Shown here one piece after another: positions 1 to 10,663 of a DNA stretch of 64,000 bases. Origin of the DNA: Corbicula japonica. Taxonomy: Eukaryota; Mollusca; Bivalvia; Venerida; Cyrenidae. The notes under the pieces are model-generated. The model was not told the DNA's origin. It ran no database searches and saw nothing but the letters and a program-made list of their open reading frames with translations. Position 1 is the stretch's first letter, and each line of letters begins with the position of its first letter. The translations under genes were made by a program, and so were the position numbers. The stretch lies in NCBI GenBank assembly GCA_038501625.1, contig JAZAYU010000015.1:7214991-7278990 (forward strand), in the 5' to 3' direction.

Positions 1-488
1 GAAAATCAGTTGTAGAGGGTCTGAGGTTTAAGGTGATTTCCATTTCAAGATATTAATTAACTTGACTGAGTCAGAGTTCAACTTTACAGCTGTTTTCTTA
101 TTCATGAACAAAGGCCAGGAAACACATAACTGCCTGCAATAAATTGTCCAAAATATTCCCTGGACAGAGAGAAGAAAGAGAATTATCTCCCTTTTATTAG
201 GCAATAAACATAATAATCATAATCTTAGAGGAGAGAGTAATTGAGCCAGCAGATAATGGAGTGTAAATAGCTGATAGGGACTTGATAGAAACATCTGATA
301 GAAACAAAACAGGTGGTCATTACATTGGTTTATATATTTATCTATATATACATCCTGGTATTAACCTCATAATTGCAAATTAACTGGTCATGGTGACAGA
401 CAGGTTGCACTTAATTATACATACACACACCGATAAATGAAGATAATTCTTTTTATATTAAATCTGTCTAGATGACCAGAAATGTAGA
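1..488. other. no recognised feature
   Basis: AT-rich sequence with short AT-repeats and a small CA run near 420-431; no open frame, splice-bounded exon or repeat family recognised. Confidence 0.5.
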
Positions 489-646
489 TTAACCCTTCAA
501 GTATATGGGGGCACAGTGTAGATCCAGATCAGCAATCACATTCGTGCCAACTAATCAGACTGTGCTGACATCATGATGTGCTGGCTGATCTGGATCTTCA
601 CTGTACGCCCATGGATAACAGCCTTATCCTACGGAGTAAATTGTTA
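489..646. mobile_element. TTAA double-palindrome MITE, shortened copy
   Basis: Begins TTAACCCTTC and ends TTGTTAA; contains CAGTGTAGATCCAGATCAGC and the matching GCTGATCTGGATCTTCACTG arm, but the centre is deleted or rearranged. Its right terminal TTAA is shared with the next copy. Confidence 0.7.
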
Positions 647-848
647 ACTCTTTCCACCATATTTACACATTTTAAATCACGTGTGACCAGTGTAGATCCA
701 GATCCATGCCATATCATCAGGATCTGCACTGTTTGATTTTGGTCAGAAATAACTTAATTAATCAAAATGCAAACAGTGCAGATCCTTATCACATGGATCC
801 ACCTGTTGGCCCATACCATAAAAGTATATATATTGTAGGAAAGGCCTG
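643..848 (-). mobile_element. TTAA double-palindrome MITE
   Basis: Centre reads GGTCAGAAATAACTTAATTA, the reverse orientation of the family centre, so the copy is on the minus strand. Right end GTAGGAAAGGCC is degraded. The 70-codon open frame across it is fortuitous. Confidence 0.75.
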
Positions 849-1510
849 CAATCCAAGACCATTGCTTGCAAATCTTAAGTATATTACCAATATTTTGAGA
901 ATCAGTTTAGGATATTGATGTGTGCAATTTATCTCCTTCTAACCCTACTGGCCGTAGCTTAATTTTTACTGCATAAATTTGCCTAATTTCAATTTATGTG
1001 AAGATTTGGTCAAGCTGAAATAAAGCAATCATAGGAAGTCATCAGTCTTACACCAGTATCATTATGTTATGTGCCTCTTCCATTCCATTCCCTGACAAAA
1101 TGCAGTTTTAATGTCCGGATCCCATTGACCACAAAATTAGCTCTCCACTATTAACATGGAGTGGAAACAATAGCAATTGCAATAAACAATCGAATCAGCC
1201 ATTTTATTACCCTACATGACAAGGCCAATCTACTTGGCACAATTTCTGCTACATGATATATCTCCGCTGTCTCTGCTTTATGACTGTATTTGCTGCAATA
1301 TTAATCAAGCTCTCCAGTTTTCTATTTTAGGAGGATTTCGTTCGGAAAGTCCATTGTAGAGGCTTTTATCCCATTGGAGAATACTTGAAATGTCTAATAG
1401 GCAGAATTAAGATCAATCCATATATTAAGAAGTAGAACTTTTACAAATTCCATGGGCCTATAGCTATTTTGTCAAAGAAAAAGAAATGTTAAATCACAGA
1501 GCACACAAAA
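849..1510. other. no recognised feature
   Basis: AT-rich, without a recognised repeat or exon; contains only short chance open frames. Confidence 0.45.
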
Positions 1511-2770
1511 TTAACTCTTCATTCCATGGGATAATGCTGATGTCAGTGTAGATCTAGATCAGTCTGTATATACCGTATATTCCCTATTAAACGCCCCCGG
1601 GGGCGTTACATTTTGCAAAGGGGGGGCGTTTAATAGAGACCAACTATTGACAAAATGTAGTTTTCAATAATTGTGTTTTTTTTTAAATAAATAACCGTAG
1701 GAAACAATTTTGTCATTTTCCTAGAACTTATTTTTAAAAAACTTAACCTGAAATGAAATTTTTCACACCGAAATGATTACGAAATTTATCGGTTTATTGA
1801 AAATAAATCCTTTGTTTGCATGTTGTTTTGTTATATCTAACAGGTGCTATAAAATTATTACTTTGTGAATTTAACTCACAAAAGTTTATACTGCGGGCGT
1901 TAGTCTAATGCGGAACTCATGTATTTGTTTGACCTGCACGCTGTTTTGAATGAAAACAATACGCTTGCAGTTTTTATCTTTATTGTTTTAATCTTCAATC
2001 ATCATTACTAAAATAATATTGTAAAACATAATGTAGGCATGAGCTTCTCAAATTAAAAGCCAATTAACAACATCAAACACCTTTCTCATGCTATCTGCAG
2101 TAGGTGCGAAAAACAACCATTCAGTAACCATTTCGCGTACATGATTAGGTGCCCCAGTGTTTGTACAACAATTTATTACTTAACAATTTTATGACAGTTT
2201 GATATTTTAATAAACGTAGGAAACAATCAACAGTTTATAAAGAAACATTTTACAATTGTTTCAACGATTCTCGGTACGTTAATAAACGGGCGTCATTGTC
2301 TGTATCGATTAACGCGGTATTAACGTTGTTACTTCCCTTTTTTTCCCTTTCCAAATTTACAAAAAATGGCCATTGACAAAATTTTACTGTCTTTTATGAA
2401 AAAAAAAACGGGATCCAAGGGTCGACCGCGTTATATTGGATTTCGCGATATAGCGGATCGCGATATAGCGGAGCTCCACTGTATTTGGATTAATGCTGAG
2501 AGATTAAAGATCGTCATGTCATGGTAAGTCACTCGTTTACTTTTGAAAAAAGACTGGGGGGCGTTTATTAGGGGAGGGGCGTTTAATAGGGAATATACGG
2601 TATGTGCCATCTGATCAGGATCTACTCTGTTCACTTCTAGATTCATTAGGTTATTTCTGACCAGGAAGTGAACACTATAAATCCAAATCAGGTAGTATGG
2701 ATGTGCCAGCTGATCTGGATCTACACTGGCTGCCCAGGTAATAAAAGGAGTATCCACAGAGAAAAGGGTT
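1511..2770 (+). mobile_element. TTAA double-palindrome MITE split by a later insertion
   Basis: Left part 1511-1570 runs from TTAACTCTTC to GATCTAGATCAGTC; right part 2603-2770 resumes at GTGCCATCTGATCAGGATCT and carries the plus-orientation centre ATTCATTAGGTTATTTCTGA, then ends AGAAAAGGGTT. The 1.03-kb element between them interrupts the first hairpin loop, so the MITE is the older of the two. Confidence 0.8.
1571..2602. mobile_element. TA-flanked DNA transposon, non-autonomous
   Basis: Ends are perfect inverted repeats, TACCGTATATTCCCTATT and its complement AATAGGGAATATACGGTA, continuing into AAACGCCCC; TA lies at both outer edges, fitting a TA target duplication. Just inside the left end is a GC-rich palindrome (ACGCCCCCGGGGGCGT, 1591-1606) and an inverted copy of the end motif at about 1622-1637; the right end repeats GGGGCGTTTAATAGG twice. 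No transposase frame. The segment 2405-2485 matches the right end of the CACTGC elements (CGCGATATAGCGGA), so it is itself a mosaic. Confidence 0.75.
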
Positions 2771-3319
2771 TCTCTATGGTGAATACGTTTGACTCAACCA
2801 AGAAATTCAGAAAGTCTGTAAAAAGATAGAAAATAGAGAAGGCAATTAAGTGTTAATTTTCTGCCAAGCAATATCATTTGCCTGACAGGGTGCAATAATG
2901 TTCACAAGTTACAATTAACATGTGAAAGCTGCTCTGCAGGCTTTAAATAATGCAACAAACTATATGAGGCAATGATCACAGGCAATGGTGCCTTCGTGAT
3001 ACTATTTGATGTTTTTGTTGTTACTGCATTTACAATAATTAATTTTTTTCTGTTAACTAATATGTTGTGTATTGCACGTTTTGACTAAAAAATGCTTATT
3101 TTTACCAAAAAATGGAGTGTGACTTGGGAAAAATAGAACTGTCTCCCTAAAATTCCAAGGAATAAGAATTGCAAAGAAAGCTATGAAAAACGAAACTCTC
3201 TCTCAAGTTAGTGTAAAACTGTTTCAAGTATTTCTGACCAATGTCTGAACCTGAACAATGTTCTCTACAATGTATTAATTTCATTTGAATTAAAAACCAA
3301 AGTAATAATTAATACAAAC
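2771..3319. other. intron-like sequence, no recognised feature
   Basis: AT-rich with no repeat family recognised. It lies directly downstream of the 3320-4081 exon on the minus strand and would be its intron or 3' flank. Confidence 0.4.
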
Positions 3320-4081
3320 CTCAGGCTGATAGAAATCCACATTATTCACTTTTTGCACAGAATCTGATGTTTCTTGTCTTAGCCTGGTCACAAAATCCTC
3401 AAATTGTCGATTCACACTTTCTATATTGCCATTCCTCAAATGTTTTCTTTTCACTACACCATCGGTACTTTTACTTACTCCACCAGTTTGACCCCCAGCA
3501 TCACTCGCATATTGCTTTCTTTCAGCATTGCCGTCTACAGAAGTGACAATGCCTCCATTAACATTATTAAATTTTGTCCCCTTGTGATTTAAATGACCAC
3601 CACCGTTTACTTCAACACGTTCAGTTTTGTTTTCTTGATTAGCTGTAAAGTATCTAAATTCAGTTGTTTCGGAAATACTTTTATCACTCTGGTCACAGTC
3701 AGACCATCTTTTATAAGTTACTTCAGTCTCACTTGTTTGTTTATTACCTAACTTGTGTTGAGAATCTTTTACAAATTTCTGCATACCATTGGAAGACCGC
3801 CCGGAGTCATATCTAGCAATTCTTGCAATGTTTCTATTTGAATCGGGTTTATGAGTGGCCTTTCTTTTCTCTTTTTTACTTTCCTTTTCTTTATCTCCCT
3901 TTCCTTTATAGCTCATTTTACTTTCATTTTTACTTTCATTTTTACTTTCACTTTTACTTTCATTTTGTCTTACAGCTGAGTATGCAATGCCGTTTGTGTA
4001 TGGTTTGTCATGCCCCTGATGTTGAGGGCGAGTATCACTATGCTTCAGTCCTATAAAACTCTTTGATGAAGTCTGTCCCAT
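3320..4081 (-). CDS. large coding exon, basic disordered protein (MGQTSSK start or internal exon)
   Basis: Not recognised. Open for 254 codons, ending at a donor-like CCTGAG|GTTTGT in phase 0. The peptide is hydrophilic and low-complexity: a Lys/Ser/Glu block with repeated ESKN units near residues 41-55, then a KGKGDKEKESKKEKRK stretch and a polar tail, so it is probably disordered. Two starts fit. ATG at 4081 has G at +4, an in-frame TAA 14 codons upstream (4124-4126), no AG between that stop and the ATG, and a myristoylation-type MGxxxS N-terminus; this makes it a first coding exon. Alternatively ATGGGACAG|ACT is an acceptor at 4072, which continues the phase-0 exit of the 24588-24626 exon; its pyrimidine tract is poor. 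The bias looks coding, unlike the minisatellite frames nearby. Exon status is fairly likely; which start is used is open. Confidence 0.6.
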
Positions 4082-5491
4082 TTTTGTGATGTTTAATTTA
4101 ATCAGAATGCAGATAAAGTGTTTTTAAATTCTGCATTACCACACATGAAGCATTCACAATTTCTCTTCTTTGTCATTACTCAAAATGCCATCAGAAGAAA
4201 ATTTCCAGATGACATCTCACTGCTGCAACAACATTCCAGCTACTACAAATCTTGTTACTGAATGTATATATTCAATTAAATCCTGTGGAACAGATAAAGA
4301 CAGAATTTATCTCAAGAAATCATAAAAAGCAGCTAAAACATCACTTTATTTTTTTCACACTCAGCCTTTTACCACAAATTATCATGCTCACATGTACTTG
4401 TTATAGGTCAAGTTTTTATATCTTTTCCAATAACTCTAGAATCATTCAGTACCCAAAATGCAACTCTGTGTAAATAAATACAGACCAAAAAAGCAATCCT
4501 TTACTAAATGTTGATGAAAATGAAGCTCCTAATATCAACAAAAATGTAAAAAATATAATCAGCAATTCTGACAACAATAGTCAATTTTCTCCCAATTTCA
4601 TCTTGTTCATTCCTTATTGTACACAGAATCTTAGGAAATTTTGTAGTTCGATATTTTTTCTATGACCGCTATGTAAACATAATTAGTATCATGTTTTATT
4701 TCTGTTATGACAATAACAAAACGTGCCAACACTATCAACAAGCAATTCACAGCAAATCACTTTTTACCCTAACAAATTATTACCATTCTCTCATTCATTT
4801 TTCTACATAACAAACTCTCTTCAAGTCACCTGTATCACATAGAAAAAATCACATAAGTTCACAAAAAATGTCCTTTCAGTCTGAATCTCATACGAAAAAT
4901 CATTTTCTAGAAAGATTTTTTTATTTAATGTTCCATTTTTATTTAATGTTCCATCCTTTATCACGCTGATTTTATATAAAGGGATAGTTATTAATTCTGG
5001 GATAACAAAATTAAATTGAGTGAAAACTATGAACACATGTTAATTACAAATAATTTAATTTAAATTACAGATTAATTTGTGAGTGAATTCATGTTACGAG
5101 ATTACAAACAAGGAATATGTTTTCTCATAATAAAAATCCTTGACATATCTATTATGACTAACAATTTCGATTTTTCTAGAAAAATTACCATTTTCTGATA
5201 TGAAGAGGGGATTATCATGTAAATTTCATCCTAACATATCAGATTAAATGAAAATGTTGGAATTTTCAGCATCCATTATACCTTTTACTTTATTCTGTTT
5301 TCGCAAATCATGGGCCCAACCATGAGTTATAAATAATTATGTAAATTAGATGTTTTTATGACACCAGTCTCCTAGGATTCTGAATAATTTATCTATGAAG
5401 TGCTGCATTGCCTACCATTTGCTTTGTTTCACTTAATTGGTAGACAGAAATATGGTAGGTATACTTTGGATATTTTATTCCGATTTACATG
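4082..5491. other. AT-rich, no recognised feature
   Basis: Upstream of the 3320-4081 exon; very AT-rich, with a short direct repeat ATTTAATGTTCCAT near 4922-4952. No TATA/Inr arrangement stands out enough to call a promoter. Confidence 0.4.
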
Positions 5492-5705
5492 TAACCCTTA
5501 CTCCACAAATACTGCTTTTTTTTTGCATTTGCAAACAGTTAAGATCCTGATCAGCTGGGACATAGATACCATCTGATCAGGATCTGCACTGTTGGCTTTT
5601 AGATTCATTATGTAATTTCTGAGCAGGAGGTGAATATTTTAGATGCAGATCAGATGACAGTGACATGCTGGCTGACCTGTACCTGTATCTAAAGGCGTAT
5701 AATCA
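5492..5705 (+). mobile_element. TTAA double-palindrome MITE, degraded
   Basis: TAACCCTTACTCCACA start, paired GATCCTGATCAGCTGGGACA and CATCTGATCAGGATCTGCAC arms, plus-orientation centre ATTCATTATGTAATTTCTGA. The right arm is poorly preserved and abuts the next copy. Confidence 0.65.
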
Positions 5706-5713
5706 GCAAACAT

Positions 5714-5955
5714 TTAACCCTTTCCTGTATAGACACACCTTTATTGCTAGGGCGAACAGTGTAGATCCAGATCAGGCGGCACATCCGTGCCGTCTGATCA
5801 GGATCTAAACTGTTCGCTTCTTGATTCATTATCTTATTTCTGACCAAAATGCGACCAGTGCAGATCCTGATCAGACGGCACAGATGTGCCGGCTGATCTG
5901 GATCTTCACTGGTCGCACACGCGTAAAAATGCATATATATCCAGGAAAGGGTTAA
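5714..5955 (+). mobile_element. TTAA double-palindrome MITE, intact 242-bp copy
   Basis: One of the best copies: TTAACCCTTTCCTG at the left, CAGGAAAGGGTTAA at the right. First hairpin is closed by GGGCGAACAG...CTGTTCGC, second by GCGACCAG...CTGGTCGC. The centre is GATTCATTATCTTATTTCTG. TTAA at both ends is read as the target-site duplication. No coding capacity; must depend on a transposase in trans. Confidence 0.9.
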
Positions 5956-6025
5956 CTGAATAATCCACTATTCCACTTGTAGCTTTTCAAACAAAACAAT
6001 AACAACAACAAACCAGCAAATAGCC

Positions 6026-6219
6026 AAATAACACCATTTCTTTAGAAATAAAATTCTAACACCCCAAAACTAAACAAACATAACATTGCAAATATTTAAC
6101 CAATCCCCACACTGTTTGGTCCATAAATAACAACATTTCTTTAGAAATAAAACCTAACACCCCACAACCCCACAAACGCTGTATGGCAAATATTAACAAA
6201 TCCCACACTGTATGGTAAC
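6026..6219. repeat. 98-bp tandem duplication
   Basis: Two copies starting AAATAACACCATTTCTTTAG (6026) and AAATAACAACATTTCTTTAG (6124), both with CCCACACTGT.TGGT near the end; identity is moderate. Confidence 0.7.
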
Positions 6220-6644
6220 TATATATATCTACAATGAACAAATCCCAAAGCTCGTATAAAACAGAAAATTGAGACAGGAGCCTAGCTAAGTGGTTTCGTG
6301 TGTCTTTCTACTCAAATACCCATCGGAAACTCCTATCACAGTTCCTTGAAGCAATTCCACCATACATATCCATATTTCTTACATTACAAAACACTGACGG
6401 CACCTATCACATTTGTCCACTAACTAATGTATTGCCTTTTTTTAGTGGCACTTAGTGTGTATCCTAGTTGTCTTCAACACTGAATCAATTTTCGCTAGAA
6501 GAACTGCCAGGATATCAAGTCACATATCTGTGAAAATCAGCAAGTCACCTGAATCTGTTACAATGTATTGACCATCCTTTTAATTCTTACTTAACTTGCA
6601 ATATTATTGGGCTTATTGATAACCTGCTATATAATGTATCAATA

Positions 6645-6900
6645 GCTATTACAGTATTACCGTAAGTATTATAATAACCCTGTACTAGACTTGATTCTGA
6701 TGTGTGAACAGTGTAGATCCAGATCTGCTACACAAATTGTTTCAGTAGTAATCACAGTTTAATTGCACAGTTTGATCTGCATACTATACAATGTTTCAGC
6801 AGTTATTACAGTATTACCATTTTTCTTATAATAACTGTGTACTGGATTTTATTTCCATGTGTGACAGTTGTAGATCCAGATCTAACTCCTATATGTTTTT
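6645..6900. repeat. diverged tandem pair containing MITE hairpin arms
   Basis: The block ATTACAGTATTACC ... TAATAACTGTGTACT ... GTGTAGATCCAGATCT occurs twice (about 6650-6745 and 6805-6885). Each copy carries one arm of the TTAA MITE, so the duplication happened after the MITE inserted. Confidence 0.5.
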
Positions 6901-7214
6901 GCAGTTATGAAAGTATTATGGTATTCAATATGTAACGACTAGGATTTGAAAGTGTTTCATTCTTATACCACAGCAACAAGCTTTGTTTACATCAAATCAT
7001 AGGGTCAGGCTTTAAACAGAAAATAGGAAGGATTGTTGCAAATGGATATTTAAATTGGGATAGTTGAACGGTATGTACACTTCTTCGCTCCTAAAACAGT
7101 AGTCTTTTGCTTGTTCCATTCATATCTGCAATGACTATCTATTGATTTAACTTTCTTTCACATTTTTGACGATTTCATTTTATTTTTTTTATTTGTAAAG
7201 GCCTAATGAATCTA

Positions 7215-7276
7215 AGACCAAACAGTGTAGATCACCTGATCACAGGCAGTTCTGGATCTACACTAGTTGCTAATGG
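7215..7276. mobile_element. TTAA MITE hairpin fragment
   Basis: AACAGTGTAGATC and GATCTACACTAGTTG facing each other; both outer ends and one hairpin are missing. Confidence 0.5.
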
Positions 7277-7299
7277 TTTATGTACTTTTGTTATTGGAA

Positions 7300-7435
7300 G
7301 TTTTAGGGTTAAAAGTTACGTGGTAACTTCCAACTTTTTGTCCAAAATCCTTACGAAAATAAAATATTGCTGACAAACATGGAGGTTCAAGCAAACCCAC
7401 TGAACCCTCTGGAACTGTGCTGGTTAGCCTGCATC
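7300..7435 (+). repeat. dispersed repeat with GGTTCAAGCAAACCC motif
   Basis: Shares with 7885-8030, 37860-38005 and (inverted) 43455-43585 the order: TTTTTGT/GTGAAAATC, CATGAAAAT or ACGAAAAT, ATTGCTG, GGTTCAAGCAA.CC, CTGAACCC.CT. Family unknown. Confidence 0.45.
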
Positions 7436-7884
7436 ATCAAAATTCTCTGAGCTACATAACACCTTGACCCAAGGACCTACTTCTGTCTTGGGCATACTGC
7501 ATAAGACTGTAAGTCCCTGAAGAAAGCTCGTTTATTATAAGTACTATGGTAATTGGCTCCATAATTCTAGCAGACCAGCAATTTGGATGCAATCATATTG
7601 ATCACTCTTTAAAATTTGCCATAGGGGACTTCTACAATAACTTCTAACATTTCAAAACACTCAGCTCTATAATAGCTATATAATTGCAGCATCAAGCGGA
7701 CACAGTATGTATTTCTAATCGGCAGTTGCAAAAAACGTACATTTATTTCAAGTGGTGACAGATTCAAATGGGATTCACTAGGGTTGCTTGAACCCCCTTT
7801 TTGGGCAGCATTATTAAATTTTCATGTGTGTATTATGAAGGTGTCTCCAAATGAATGGCATACATATCAGACTGAAGGTGAAAA

Positions 7885-8030
7885 GGTTTGGTTGCAAGAT
7901 TTTGTTTGGGGCAGTCTTAGGGTAGTCAAACCTTTTTGGTGAAAATCTCCATGAAAATCAAACACTGCTGCCCAAAATTATGGGGGGGGGGGGTGGAACA
8001 ACCCCAAGTAACCCCCTCTGAATCTGGCAC
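7885..8030 (+). repeat. dispersed repeat, second copy, with G14 run
   Basis: Same motif order as at 7300; includes GAAAATCTCCATGAAAATCA and a long G homopolymer at 7982-7993. Confidence 0.45.
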
Positions 8031-8665
8031 TGTTGGTCTGGGACTACACTGGTCACATAGGTGACGCTGTCGGACATTTTGTCATAGTGCATCTAAAATT
8101 TCAGACTCTCTCGACTCTCTCAACCCACCATCTTCCCTAAATATTCACACTCTGAACTAACATACTTAATTCGAAATAAAACCTTTAAATCCAACAAAAA
8201 ACTTTTCTTTAAAGTTTTCTTTACAGTCAAATGTTTTACTGCAACAGAAACTGCAAGGTACTTAAATATACTTAATGTATTCCAACTTTTCTGTTTTATG
8301 ATCCATTAAAACACAGGAATATCACAGTAAATCCTCTGAATTTCAAACATTTTCTCCATTTTCAACTAACATTAATAAACTACTTCCCTTGATCTCCCAC
8401 AATGCAATTAAAATAATGTAAACCTTTAGATCTGGCCCTTTGAATTCCTTAAGTTCAGCCCCCTAATTTATTCTGACCCCTGGGCAGATAGGCATAGATA
8501 ATAAAACTGGACAAAGGTTTATTTGTTTTGATGTCTGTGAGGCCCCCAGGGATCATTAAACGTCCACTTGTTGACAGGAAAAGGGAAAATAAATGTTAAG
8601 ATTTTTATCTTTTTCAATAAACTTGAAATTAAAGAATCAATTTGATTTTTGTACAGGGCTGAAGG

Positions 8666-8798
8666 TTATAAAACTGAGATTAGAAACCAGCCTCAAATGT
8701 CAAGCATCTGATTGGCTGAAATGGCGACTGGTCGCCATTTCAGCCAATCAGATGCTTGAGATTTGAGACTGGTTTCCATTCTCAGTTTTATAACCTTG
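8666..8798. mobile_element. CCAAT palindrome element
   Basis: Almost perfect palindrome of about 133 bp: AAGGTTATAAAACTGAG at the left, CTCAGTTTTATAACCTT at the right, centre GGCGACTGGTCGCC. Each arm contains CTGATTGGCTGAAATGG, so the element has two CCAAT motifs facing each other. No coding capacity. Left flank CAGGGCTGA resembles the extended end seen in other copies. Confidence 0.85.
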
Positions 8799-9214
8799 GG
8801 ACCAGTTGATCTGGTTGATCATTATCTATGCTTGATTTATGTAGAAATGTTTACACACTGCAATATTTATCAATTTAACAAAGTCAACGTCTTACAGCCA
8901 ATTCAAACAATGGGGACATTAAATTAAATACCCAAAACTAAATTTTGCTTCTCTAAATCTTATTTCAACCTTATTACTTCTATTAGAAATTTAAAAGTAT
9001 TCAATTCAATATAACACATAAAATTTCTGACTGAATTCTAAGAAAAAAATTTCTTTGACATTCAAAGCTGGATACCTGACTTTGCCCCCACCACGCCTCC
9101 CTGCGACCTTTTGCCAAGGCATTAAAGTTCAAGGCCAAAACATAGAGTGACAACCACATCTTAAATGAAATTAATGCAATACCAGTAAATATTCACAACC
9201 AAATCCTTAGATCA

Positions 9215-9448
9215 TTAACCCTTAACTCCATGGGATACATGGATACTATCCCATGGCAAACAGTGTAGATCCAGATCAGCCAGCACATCTCTGCTGTCTG
9301 ATCAGGATCTGCACTGTGTTTTTTTTAAGGTTATTCTGACAAAGAAGTGACCAGTGTAGATCCAGATCAGATAGCACATATGTTCCAGCAGAATCTGGAT
9401 CTGGACTACACTGGTAGCATACATGTACATATGGAGTAGGGGGTTTAA
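9215..9448 (+). mobile_element. TTAA double-palindrome MITE
   Basis: TTAACCCTTAACTCCATGGG start, both hairpins present, plus-orientation centre (AAGGTTATTCTGACAAAG). Right end is degraded to GGGGGTTTAA. Confidence 0.8.
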
Positions 9449-9827
9449 AAACACAATCTATTACTGCAAACATTTACAGATTTACAGGTATATCTAAATG
9501 ACACATTATCCATTTTCCAATGAATTCATAAGGCATAACTTGTTAATATGTATCATGAATTGCATTTTGATCATGTATAAATTAACTTCAATGAATAGCA
9601 CCTGCATCTAATTTCCAAAGAACACTGATGTTTTATTATAAAGGTCCAGCGGCCACAACTCATTAACATCAAAAAGCAAAAACAGCTATCAAAATCTACT
9701 CCACAGTATAATTATTTTCTTAAGACACAAAAATTATTATCTTTCTTTTAACCTACACTAAAAACTTAATAATAAACCATCCAGCTTTTTCTCATGCTTG
9801 CACAGTTTAAACCTTCACCTTTATTTG

Positions 9828-10025
9828 AGTTTTATCCCGTCGACGACAAGTGTAGATTTAGATCATATGGCACATCCACGCCATCCGATCAAGATCTACA
9901 CTGTTTGCTTTGTGATTAAATCATTTCTGACTATGAAGCAAAGAATGTAGATCCTGACCAGACAGCATGAAATTTCCAGCTGATCTGGATCTACATGCAT
10001 GTGCATTTACAGAGTAAAGGGTTAA
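9828..10025 (+). mobile_element. TTAA double-palindrome MITE, left end degraded
   Basis: Both hairpins recognisable, centre ATTAAATCATTTCTGAC, right end TAAAGGGTTAA intact; the left terminus is lost. Confidence 0.7.
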
Positions 10026-10397
10026 GCACAGTTGCTGTTACAATTCAACAATTTTTGGTAGTGCTAAGTGTTTTGTTTTTCTCAAAATGAGCTGCATTTA
10101 AATTTTCCAAATTTCCTTTAACTTGCAATTAAATCCCAAGCAATAAAGTAACAAATTGTTATTTTAATATTACTCCAAATTCTCACACTTATTTATTTCA
10201 CATTTTTAGTAGATTTTTTCAGTCTTGTTAATGTTTATACATAAAATCCATTATATCACATTTCCAAAGTTTTACAAATATTTGACAAACTATCCATATA
10301 TTTGTGTTTCACAGTATAATGTTATTCTCAGTTCTTTTAGCATATATTTGTCAAGTTATAACCAATACTGCATCTTTTGTCAATGAGATGGCCTTGA

Positions 10398-10639
10398 TTA
10401 ACCCTTTCCTGTACAGATACACCTTTATTGCTAGGGCGAACAGTTTAGATCCAGATCAGCCGGCACATCCGTGCCATCTGATCAGGATCTAAACTGTTCG
10501 CTTTTTGATTCTTTAGGTTATTTCTGACCAAAATGCGACCAGTGCAGATCCTGATCAGACGGCACGGATGTGCCGGCTGATCTGGATCTACACTGGGCGC
10601 ACATGCGAAAAAATGCGTATATATACAGGAAAGGGTTAA
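10398..10639 (+). mobile_element. TTAA double-palindrome MITE, intact 242-bp copy
   Basis: TTAACCCTTTCCTGTA to TACAGGAAAGGGTTAA, same length as the copy at 5714. First hairpin closes with GCGAACAGTTTAGATC and GATCTAAACTGTTCGC (16 perfect pairs); second with GCGACCAGT. The first loop CACATCCGTG and second loop CACGGATGTG are complements of each other. Confidence 0.92.
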
Positions 10640-10663
10640 AGCAGCTGGCTAAATGACTTATAA

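Noticed and set aside
2431..2757. 108-codon minus frame
   Set aside because: It crosses the border between a transposon and the MITE it interrupts, so it cannot be an old coding unit.
5689..5934. Frames with the recurring peptide DPDQ(P/T)A...LIRI
   Set aside because: The same peptide appears wherever the TTAA MITE arm is open (5.7, 10.4, 61.4 and 62.4 kb); it is the translated hairpin, not a protein family.
6551..6583. Minus-strand DGQYIVTDS segment with CAG|GTGACT donor
   Set aside because: The acceptor region has no pyrimidine tract and the exit phase (1) does not fit the neighbouring exons.
9076..9125. GC-rich minus-strand segment with donor CAG|GTATCC as an exon
   Set aside because: Possible exons (25 or 32 nt) do not fit the phase-0 requirement between the 24.6-kb and 4.07-kb exons, and the acceptor is unclear.
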